In this document: positions 1-8,699 of the stretch, piece by piece
How positions within the stretch are numbered: the stretch's first letter is position 1
Layout: each line of letters starts with the position of its first letter
Assembly: GCF_051401765.1 (NCBI RefSeq)
Contig: NW_027480440.1
Location: forward strand, 6,386,001-6,450,000
Direction: 5' to 3'
DNA: 64,000 nt
From: Calliopsis andreniformis
Lineage: Eukaryota > Arthropoda > Insecta > Hymenoptera > Andrenidae
The notes under the pieces: generated by a model
The model's input: the letters and a program-made list of their open reading frames with translations, nothing else
Database searches by the model: none
Told to the model about the DNA's origin: nothing
Made by a program: the position numbers and the translations under genes

Positions 1-310
1 ATAAAGGATTGAAAATTGAGTATTGAGGCTTGAGAACTGAGGACTGAGGATTGAGGTTTGAGGACGGAGGATTGAGGATTGAGGATTGCGGGTAAAGTAT
101 TGAAAATTGAGTATTGACGCTTGAGGACTGAGGACTGAGGATTGAGGTTTGAGGACGGAGGATTGAGGATTGAGGATTGAGGATTGAGAATTGAGGACTA
201 AGTATTGAGGATTGCGGATAAAGGATTGAAGATTGAGTATTGAGGATTGAGGACTCAGGGTTGAGGATTGAGGATTGACGATTGAGGTTTGAGGATTGAA
301 GATTGAGAAT

Positions 311-328
311 TGTGTATTCGTGTTTTAA
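311..328 (+). repeat. A-box variant (ATTCGTG-TTTTAAG form)
   Basis: The first A-box in the window carries two changes from the family core ATTCATG-TTTCAAG. The same two changes recur only near 7014, which ties the two 6.7 kb-spaced segments together. The hexamer that follows A-boxes is also present here. Confidence 0.8.
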
Positions 329-972
329 GATTGAGGATTGAGGTTGAGGTTTGAGGATTTAGGGATGAGAATTGAGGATTGAGGATTGGGGATTGTGGAC
401 TGAATATTGAGGATCGAGTATTGAGGATTGAGGATTGAGGATTTAGGTTTGATGACGGAGGATTGAGTATTGACGATTGAGGTTTGAGGATTGAAGATTG
501 AGAGTTGTGTATTCATGTTTCAAGATTGAGGATTGAGGTTGAAGTTTGGGGATTTAGGATTGATAATTGAGGATTGAGGATTGGGGATTGTGGTCTGAAT
601 ATTGAGGATCGGGTATTGAGGATTGAGGATTGAGGGTTTAGGTTTGACGACGGAGGACTGAAGATTGAGGTTTGAGGATTGAAGATTGAGAATTGTGTAT
701 TCATGTTTCAAGATTGAAGATTGAGAATGAAGTTTGAGGATTTAGGGTTGATAATTGAGGATTGAGGATTGGGGATTGTGGACTGAATATTGAGGATCGA
801 GGATTGAGGATTGAGGATTGAGGATTGCGGGTTGATTACTGAGGGTTGGGGATTGAGGGTTGAGGATTGAGTATTGAAGATCGAAGATTGAGGTTTGATG
901 ATTGATGATTCAAGATTGAGGACTGAGGATTGAGGATTGAGGACTGAGGATTGAGGATTGAGGATAGAGGAT

Positions 973-1145
973 TGATCGTTGAGGATTGAGTATTGACGAT
1001 TGAGGATTGAGGTATGAAGATTGAGTGTCGTGGAGTGAGGATTGAGGATTGAGGTTTGAAGATTGACGATTGAGGACTGACGATTGAAGATTCAGGACTG
1101 AGCATTGAAAACTGAGAATTAAGGATATTCTAGTGAGGATTGAAT
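973..1145 (+). repeat. C-block (representative of about 14)
   Basis: This is a block of about 170 bp with in-register variants ATCGTTG (start), GTCGTGG-AGTGAGG (middle) and ATATTCT-AGTGAGG (end). Other copies lie near 2990-3160, 4060-4225, 7670-7840, 14777-14945, 15315-15480, 19590-19760, 20130-20290, 25260-25425, 30027-30190, 34740-34905, 53485-53645 and 57440-57610; a partial copy with only the right part lies near 46870-46945. In most copies the unit before ATATTCT is ATTAAGG; it is ATTAAGT near 25410 and ATTATGT near 30173 and 34885, which gives useful lineage marks. Confidence 0.85.
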
Positions 1146-1969
1146 ATTGAGGATTGAGGATTGAGGATTGAGGATTAGGGGTTGAGAATTGAAGGCTGAG
1201 GTTTGAGGATCGACGATTGAGGATCGGGTATTGAGTATTGAGGATTGAAGATTGAGGTTTGAGGACGGAAGGTTGAGGATTGAGGATTGAGGATTGAGGA
1301 TTGAGGACTGAGGATTGAGGATTGAGGATTGAGGATTGAGGATTGAGGATTGAGGATTGAGGATTGAGGATTGAGGATTGAGGATTGAGGATTGAGGATT
1401 GAGGATAAAGGATTGAAAATTGAGTATTGAGGCTTGAGCACTGAGGACTGAGGATTGAGGGTTGAGGACGGAGGATTGAGGATTGAGGCCTGAGAATTGA
1501 GGACTGCGTATTGAGGATTGCCGATAAAGGATTGGAGATTGAGTATTGAGGATTGAGGACTCAGGGTTGAGGATTGAGGATTGACGATTGAGGTTTGAGG
1601 ATTTAAGATTGAGAATAGTGTGTTTAAGTTTCAAGATTGAGGATTGAGGTTGAAGTTTGAGGATTTAGGATTGATAATTGAGGATTGAGGATTGGGGATT
1701 GTGGTCTGAATATTGAGGATCGAGCATTGAGGATTGAGGATTGAGGATTCATGTTTGACGACGGAGGATTGAAGATTGAGGATTCAGGATTGGGGTTTGA
1801 GGACGGAAGATTGAGGATTGAGGATTGAGGATTGAGGATTGAGGATTGAGGATTGAGGATTGCGGATAAAGGATTGAAAATTGAGTATTGAGGCTTGAGG
1901 ACTGAGGACTGAGGATTGAGTATTGAGGATTGAGGATTGATGATTGAGGATTGAGGATTGAGGATTGAG

Positions 1970-2404
1970 TGTTGAGGATTGGGGATTGAGGATTGCGGAT
2001 AAAGGTTTGAAAATTGAGTATTGAGGCTTGAGGACTGAGGACTGAGGATTGAGGATTGAGGATTGAGGATTGATGATTGAGGATTGAGGATTGAGGATTG
2101 AGTATTGAGGATTGAAGATTGAGGATTGATGATTGATGATTGAAGATTGAGGACTGAGGGTTGCGGACTGAAGGGTGAGGATTGAGTGCTGTGAATTTAT
2201 GAATGACAATTGCATATTGAATGTTGAGGCTTGAGGACTGAGGATTGAGGATTGAGGTTTGAGGACCGAGGATTGAGGGTAGAGGATTGAGAATTGAGGA
2301 CTGAGTATTGAGGATTGCGGATAAAGGATTGAAAATTGAGTATTGAGGCTTGAGGACTAAGGGCTGAGGATTGAGGTTTGAGGACGGAGGAATGAGGATT
2401 GAGG
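1970..2404 (+). repeat. Linking segment with B-box
   Basis: This stretch between the 6.7 kb-spaced copy and the 1070-bp tandem holds one B-box (near 2188) and ordinary variant heptamers. It matches about 29040-29465 at an offset of 27061 bp, including the uncommon ATTTATG-AATGACA variant of the B-box, shared near 29255. Confidence 0.75.
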
Positions 2405-3474
2405 ATTGTGAATTGAGGACTGAGTATTGAGGATTGCGTATAAAGGATTGAAGATTGAGTATTGAGCATTGAGGACTCAGGGTTGAGGATTGAGTATTGA
2501 AGATTGAGGTTTGAGGATTGAAGATTGAGAGTTGTGTATTCATGTTTCAAGATTGAGGATTGAGGTTGATGTTTGGGGATTTAGGGTTGGTAATTGAGGA
2601 TTGAGGATTGGGGATTGTGGTCTGAATATTGAGGATCGGGTATTGAGGATTGAGGATTGAGGATTTAGGTTTGACGACGGAGGATTGAATATTGAGGATC
2701 GAGGATTGAGGTTTGAGGAAGGAAGATTGAGGATTGGGGATTGAAGATTGAGGATTGAGGATTGAGAATTGTGTGTTGAGGATTGAAGATTGAGGATTGA
2801 GTATTGATGATTTAGGATTGAGGATTGATGATTGAGGATTGCGGGTTGATTACTGAGGGTTGAGGATTGAGGGTTGAGGATTGAGTATTGAAGATCGAAG
2901 ATTGAGGATTGATGATTGACGATTGAAGATTGAGGATTGAGGATTGAGGATTGAGGACTGAGGATTGAGGATTGAGGATTGAGGATTGATCGTTGAGGAT
3001 TGAGTATTGACGATTGAGGATTGAGGTATGAAGATTGAGTGTCGTGGAGTGAGGATTGAGGATTGAGGGTTGAAGATTGACGATTGAGGACTGACGATTG
3101 AAGATTCAGGACTGAGCATTGAAAACTGAGAATTAAGGATATTCTAGTGAGGATTGAATATTGAGGATTGAGGATTGAGGATTGAGGATTAAGGTTTGAG
3201 AATTGAAGGCTGAGGTTTGAGGATCGACGATTGATGATCGGGTATTGAGTATTGAGGATTGAAGATTGAGGTTTGAGGACGGAAGGTTGAGGATTGAGGA
3301 TTGAGGATTGAGGATTGAGGATTGAGGATTGAGGATTGAGGATTGAGGATTGAGGATTGAGGATTGAGGATTGAGGATTGAGGATTGCGGATAAAGGATT
3401 GAAAATTGAGTATTGAGGCTTGAGCACTGAGGACTGAGGATTGAGGGTTGAGGACGGAGTATTCAGGATTGAGG
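2405..3474 (+). repeat. 1070-bp tandem duplication, copy 1
   Basis: The order of variant heptamers from about 2405 repeats exactly 1070 bp later. The unit holds one A-box (2538), one C-block and a long run of near-pure ATTGAGG (3290-3385). The length equals 153 heptamers minus one base, as expected from the single hexamer after its A-box. Confidence 0.9.
2538..2572 (+). repeat. A-box with following hexamer (representative of about 110)
   Basis: The core is ATTCATG-TTTCAAG, then two ATTGAGG-like units, then a 6-bp unit (here TTGATG, usually TTGAAG or TTGCAG) that shifts the heptamer register by one base. Other A-boxes start, within about 3 bp, at: 511, 699, 1622, 3608, 4678, 5298, 5929, 6257, 7207, 7395, 8347, 9018, 9367, 10023, 10680, 10967, 11273, 12014, 12889, 13622, 13733, 14523, 15061, 15927, 16607, 17292, 17590, 18137, 19339, 19877, 20743, 21423, 22108, 22413, 22960, 23625, 24169, 24806, 26037, 26341, 26888, 27644, 28188, 28825, 29600, 30668, 31284, 31395, 31717, 32446, 33368, 34466, 35374, 35990, 36568, 36679, 37309, 37644, 38160, 38482, 39168, 39369, 40216, 41138, 42243, 42653, 43036, 43532, 44455, 45567, 45977, 46381, 46681, 47063, 47727, 47838, 48468, 48775, 49292, 49876, 50358, 50948, 51059, 51337, 51448, 52085, 52392, 52790, 53096, 53767, 54054, 54846, 55361, 55660, 56484, 56789, 57723, 58015, 58616, 58838, 58949, 59506, 59808, 60632, 60945, 62698, 62889, 63851. 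Its function is unknown; a protein-binding site is possible but unproven. Confidence 0.88.
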
Positions 3475-3613
3475 ATTGAGAATTGAGGACTGAGTATTGA
3501 GGATTGCGTATAAAGGATTGAAGATTGAGTATTGAGCATTGAGGACTCAGGGTTGAGGATTGAGTATTGAAGATTGAGGTTTGAGGATTGAAGATTGAGA
3601 GTTGTGTATTCAT
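2540..3613 (-). other. Longest minus-strand open frame (357 aa), repeat by-product
   Basis: This is the longest open frame in the window. It starts at an ATG formed by the A-box on the minus strand and encodes imperfect SSILNPQ heptapeptides from end to end. It has no other domain, no signal peptide and no membrane segment. Other frames are also open over parts of the same stretch (2850-3119, 3189-3620). It spans one 1070-bp tandem copy and stops near the previous A-box. I regard it as a consequence of stop-free repeats, not a gene. Confidence 0.1.
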
Positions 3614-4544
3614 GTTTCAAGATTGAGGATTGAGGTTGATGTTTGGGGATTTAGGGTTGGTAATTGAGGATTGAGGATTGGGGATTGTGGTCTGAATATT
3701 GAGGATCGGGTATTGAGGATTGAGGATTGAGGATTTAGGTTTGACGACGGAGGATTGAATATTGAGGATCGAGGATTGAGGTTTGAGGAAGGAAGATTGA
3801 GGATTGAGGATTGAAGATTGATGATTGAGGATTGAGAATTGTGTGTTGAGGATTGAAGATTGAGGATTGAGTATTGATGATTTAGGATTGAGGATTGATG
3901 ATTGAGGATTGCGGGTTGATTACTGAGGGTTGAGGATTGAGGGTTGAGGATTGAGTATTGAAGATCGAAGATTGAGGATTGATGATTGACGATTGAAGAT
4001 TGAGGATTGAGGATTGAGGATTGAGGACTGAGGATTGAGGATTGAGGATTGAGGATTGATCGTTGAGGATTGAGTATTGACGATTGAGAATTGAGGTATG
4101 AAGATTGAGTGTCGTGGAGTGAGGATTGAGGATTGAGGGTTGAAGATTGACGATTGAGGACTGACGATTGAAGATTCAGGACTGAGCATTGAAAACTGAG
4201 AATTAAGGATATTCTAGTGAGGATTGAATATTGAGGATTGAGGATTGAGGATTGAGGATTAAGGTTTGAGAATTGAAGGCTGAGGTTTGAGGATCGACGA
4301 TTGATGATCGGGTATTGAGTATTGAGGATTGAAGATTGAGGTTTGAGGACGGAAGGTTGAGGATTGAGGATTGAGGATTGATGATTGAGGATTGAGGATT
4401 GAGGATTGAGGATTAAGGATTGAGGATTGAGGATTGAGGATTGAGGATTGAGGATTGCGGATAAAGGATTGAAAATTGAGTATTGAGGCTTGAGCACTGA
4501 GGACTGAGGATTGAGGGTTGAGGACGGAGTATTCAGGATTGAGG
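3475..4544 (+). repeat. 1070-bp tandem duplication, copy 2
   Basis: This is a direct repeat of the preceding 1070 bp with only scattered substitutions, for example ATTGAGA for ATTGAGG near 4085. The match continues to about 4560 and then departs where ATTGCGT is followed by ATTGAGG-ATTGCCG. Confidence 0.9.
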
Positions 4545-5590
4545 ATTGAGAATTGAGGACTGCGTATTGAGGATTGCCGATAAAGGATTGGAGATTGAGT
4601 ATTGAGGATTGAGGACTCAGGGTTGAGGATTTAGGATTGACGATTGAGGTTTGAGGATTGAAGATTGAGAATTGTGTATTTAAGTTTCAAGATTGAAGAT
4701 TGAGGTTGAAGTTTAAGGATTTAGGATTGATAATTGAGGATTGAGGATTGGGGATTGTGGTCTGAATATTGAGGATCGAGTATTGAGGATTGAGGATTGA
4801 GGATTCAGGTTTGACGACGGAGGATTGAAGATTGAGGATTCAGGATTGAGGTTTGAGGACGGAAGATTGAGGATTGAGGATTGAGGATTGAGGATTGAGG
4901 ATTGAGGATTGAGGATTGAGGATTGAGGATTGCGGATAAAGGATTGAAAATTGAGTATTGAGGCTTGAGGACTGAGGACTGAGGATTGAGGATTGAGGAT
5001 TGAGGATTGATGATTGAAGATCGAGGATTGAGGATTGATTATTGAGGATTGAAGATTGAGGATTGCGAATAAAGGATTGAAGAATGAGAATTGAGGATTG
5101 AGGACTCAGGGTTGAGGATTGAGTATTGACGATTGACGATTGACGATTGAGGTTTGAGGAGTGATGATTGAGAATTGAGGACTGAGTATTGGGGACTGCG
5201 GATAAAGGATTGGAGATTGAGTATTGAGGATTGAGGACTCAGGGTTGAGGATTGAGGATTGACGATTGAGGTTTGAGGATTGAAGATTGAGAATTGTGTA
5301 TTTATGTTTCAAGATTGAGGATTGAGGTTGAAGTTTGAGGATTTAGGATCGATAATTGAGGATTGAGGATTGGGGATTGTGGTCTGAATATTGAGGATCG
5401 AGTATTGAGGATTGAGGATTGAGGATTCAGGTTTGTCGACGGAGGATTGAAGATTGAGGATTCAGGATTGAGGTTTGAGGACGGAAGATTGAGGATTGAG
5501 GATTGAGGATTGAGGACTGAGGATTGAGGATTGAGGATTGAGGATTGAGGATTGAGGACTGCGGAAAAAGGATTGAAAATTGAGTATTGA
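4545..5590 (+). repeat. Array segment related to 30530-31300 and 35240-36200
   Basis: No gene is visible here. A-boxes lie near 4678 and 5298. The part 5140-5510 matches 35830-36200 at an offset of about 30689 bp and shares the rare TTTGTCG-ACGGAGG variant (5432 and 36121). The part before it shares ATTGCCG-ATAAAGG with the 30570, 35270 and 49770 regions. Confidence 0.75.
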
Positions 5591-6250
5591 GGATTGAGGA
5601 CTGAGGACTGAGGATTGAGGATTGGGGATTGATGATTGATGATTGAGGATTTAGGATTGAGGATTGCGTATTAAGGATTGAAGATTGATGATTGCGGATA
5701 AAGGATTGAAGAATGAGAATTGAGGATTGAGGACTCAGGGTTGAGGATTGAGGATTGACGATTGGCGATTGACGATTGAGGTTTGAGGATTGATGATTGA
5801 GGATTGAGGACTGAGTATTGGGGACTGCGGATAAAGGATTGAAGATTGAGTATTGAGGATTGAGGACTCAGGGTTGAGGATTGAGGATTGACGATTGAGG
5901 TTTGAGGATTGAAGATTGAGAATTGTGTACTCATGTTTCAAGATAGAGGATTGAGGTTGAAGTTTGAGGACTAAGGATTGATAATTGAGGATTGAGGATT
6001 GAGGATTGAGGATTGAGGATTTAGGATTGAGGATTGCGGATAAAGGATTGAAAATTGAGTATTGTGGCTTGAGCACTGAGGCCTGAGGATTGAGATTTGA
6101 GGACGGTGGATTGAGGATTGAGGATTGAGAATTGAGGACTGAGTATTGAGGATTGCGGATAAAGGATTGAAGATTGAGTATTGAGGATTGAGTACTCAGG
6201 GTTGAGGATTGAGGATTGACGATTGAGGTTTGAGGATTGAAGATTGAGGA
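5590..6250 (+). repeat. Array segment related to 36960-37640
   Basis: This segment has A-boxes near 5929 (ACTCATG form, followed by ATAGAGG) and 6257. The same pair of features recurs near 37309, 48468 and 52085. The 36960-37640 copy lies about 31380 bp downstream. No gene is visible. Confidence 0.7.
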
Positions 6251-6696
6251 TTGTGTATTTATGTTTCAAGATTGAGGATTGAGGTTGCAGTTTGAGGACT
6301 TAGGGTTGATAATTGAGGATTGAGGAGTGGGGATTGAGGACTGAAGATTGAGGATCGAGTATTGAGTATTGAGGATTGAGGATTGAGGTTTGTGGACGGA
6401 AGATTGGGGACTGAGGATTGAGAATTGAGTGTTGAGAATTGAAGATTGAGGATTGAGTATTGATGATTGAGGATTGAGGATTGAGGATTGAGGGTTGATT
6501 ACTCAGGGTTGAGGACTGATGGTTGAGGATTGAGGATTGAGGATCGAAGATTGAGGATTGATGATTGATGATTGAAGATTGAGGATTGAGGGTTGAGGAT
6601 TGCGGACTGAGCATTGAGAATTGAGGATTGAGGATTGAGTATTGATGATTGATGGTTGAGGATTGAGGATTGAGGATTGAGGATTGAGGATTGCGG
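6250..6696 (+). repeat. Array segment related to 18180-18600, 23000-23410 and 26930-27340
   Basis: This stretch begins with the TTGCAG form of the hexamer and continues through AGTGGGG and ACTCAGG-GTTGAGG in the same order as the three later segments. It leads directly into the 6697 copy. No gene is visible. Confidence 0.72.
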
Positions 6697-7437
6697 ATAA
6701 AGGATTGAAAATTGAGTATTGAGGCTTGAGAACTGAGGACTGAGGATTGAGGTTTGAGGACGGAGGATTGAGGATTGAGGATTGCGGGTAAAGTATTGAA
6801 AATTGAGTATTGACGCTTGAGGACTGAGGACTGAGGATTGAGGTTTGAGGACGGAGGATTGAGGATTGAGGATTGAGGATTGAGAATTGAGGACTAAGTA
6901 TTGAGGATTGCGGATAAAGGATTGAAGATTGAGTATTGAGGATTGAGGACTCAGGGTTGAGGATTGAGGATTGACGATTGAGGTTTGAGGATTGAAGATT
7001 GAGAATTGTGTATTCGTGTTTTAAGATTGAGGATTGAGGTTGAGGTTTGAGGATTTAGGGATGAGAATTGAGGATTGAGGATTGGGGATTGTGGACTGAA
7101 TATTGAGGATCGAGTATTGAGGATTGAGGATTGAGGATTTAGGTTTGATGACGGAGGATTGAGTATTGACGATTGAGGTTTGAGGATTGAAGATTGAGAG
7201 TTGTGTATTCATGTTTCAAGATTGAGGATTGAGGTTGAAGTTTGGGGATTTAGGATTGATAATTGAGGATTGAGGATTGGGGATTGTGGTCTGAATATTG
7301 AGGATCGGGTATTGAGGATTGAGGATTGAGGGTTTAGGTTTGACGACGGAGGACTGAAGATTGAGGTTTGAGGATTGAAGATTGAGAATTGTGTATTCAT
7401 GTTTCAAGATTGAAGATTGAGAATGAAGTTTGAGGAT

Positions 7438-8358
7438 TTAGGGTTGATAATTGAGGATTGAGGATTGGGGATTGTGGACTGAATATTGAGGATCGAGGAT
7501 TGAGGATTGAGGATTGAGGATTGCGGGTTGATTACTGAGGGTTGGGGATTGAGGGTTGAGGATTGAGTATTGAAGATCGAAGATTGAGGTTTGATGATTG
7601 ATGATTGAAGATTGAGGATTGAGGATTGAGGATTGAGGACTGAGGATTGAGGATTGAGGATAGAGGATTGATCGTTGAGGATTGAGTATTGACGATTGAG
7701 GATTGAGGTATGAAGATTGAGTGTCGTGGAGTGAGGATTGAGGATTGAGGTTTGAAGATTGACGATTGAGGACTGACGATTGAAGATTCAGGACTGAGCA
7801 TTGAAAACTGAGAATTAAGGATATTCTAGTGAGGATTGAATATTGAGGATTGAGGATTGAGGATTGAGGATTAGGGGTTGAGAATTGAAGGTTGAGGTTT
7901 GAGGATCGACGATTGAGGATCGGGTATTGAGTATTGAGGATTGAAGATTGAGGTTTGAGGACGGAAGGTTGAGGATTGAGGATTGAGGATTGAGGATTGA
8001 GGATTGAGGATTGAGGATTGAGGATTGAGGATTGAGGATTGAGGATTGAGGATTGAGGATTGAGGATTGAGGATTGAGGATTGAGGATTGAGGATTGAGG
8101 ATTGAGGATTGAGGATTGAGGATTTCGGATAAAGGATTGAAAATTGAGTATTGAGGCTTGAGCACTGAGGACTGAGGATTGAGGGTTGAGGACGGAGGAT
8201 TGAGGATTGAGGCCTGAGAATTGAGGACTGCGTATTGAGGATTGCCGATAAAGGATTGGAGATTGAGTATTGAGGATTGAGGACTCAGGGTTGAGGATTG
8301 AGGATTGACGATTGAGGTTTGAGGATTTAAGATTGAGAATAGTGTGTTTAAGTTTCAA
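7438..8358 (-). other. 306-aa minus-strand open frame, repeat by-product
   Basis: This open frame reads across the 21-unit pure run and a C-block. It is made of SSILNPQ-type heptapeptides, with departures only where variant heptamers occur. The equivalent stretch in the other copy (1119-1634) gives only 171 aa: a length difference of 28 bp, not divisible by three, shifts the frame, so reading frame is not preserved between copies. That argues against coding. Confidence 0.1.
7975..8121 (+). repeat. Longest pure ATTGAGG run (21 units)
   Basis: Twenty-one consecutive perfect ATTGAGG units (147 bp) are bounded by GTTGAGG on the left and ATTTCGG on the right. Other long pure runs are 30333-30444 (16 units), 44768-44872 (15 units), 41451-41548 (14 units) and 1314-1404 (13 units). 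Such runs occupy the same place in each higher-order copy but differ in unit number. Confidence 0.95.
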
Positions 8359-8699
8359 GATTGAGGATTGAGGTTGAAGTTTGAGAATTTAGGATTGATA
8401 ATTGAGGATTGAGGATTGGGGATTGTGGTCTGAATATTGAGGATCGAGTATTGAGGATTGAGGATTGAGGATTCATGTTTGACGACGGAGGATTGAAGAT
8501 TGAGGATTCAGGATTGGGGTTTGAGGACGGAAGATTGAGGATTGAGGATTGAGGATTGAGGATTGAGGATTGAGGATTGAGGATTGAGGATTGCGGACAA
8601 AGGATTGAAAATTGAGTATTGAGGCTTGAGGACTGAGGACTGAGGATTGAGTATTGAGGATTGAGGATTGATGATTGAGGATTGAGGATTGAGGATTGA

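Larger units (their letters stand above)
1..1970 (+). repeat. Higher-order segment, copy 1 of the 6.7 kb-spaced pair (left end cut)
   Basis: Base 1 aligns with base 6697, and the match runs to about 1970, where the order of variant heptamers departs. The offset is 6696 bp on the left and 6724 bp after about 1110, a change of 28 bp or four heptamers. The segment carries A-boxes near 311, 511, 699 and 1622 and one C-block (973-1145). Because the match starts at the window edge, the true left border lies outside. Confidence 0.9.

Noticed and set aside
2540..3613. Long minus-strand open frames as genes for heptapeptide-repeat proteins
   Set aside because: The repeat has no minus-strand stop in any frame, frames overlap one another, starts arise from A-box or B-box motifs, and frame is lost between copies when a heptamer is added. 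No domain, signal or ribosome binding site supports coding.
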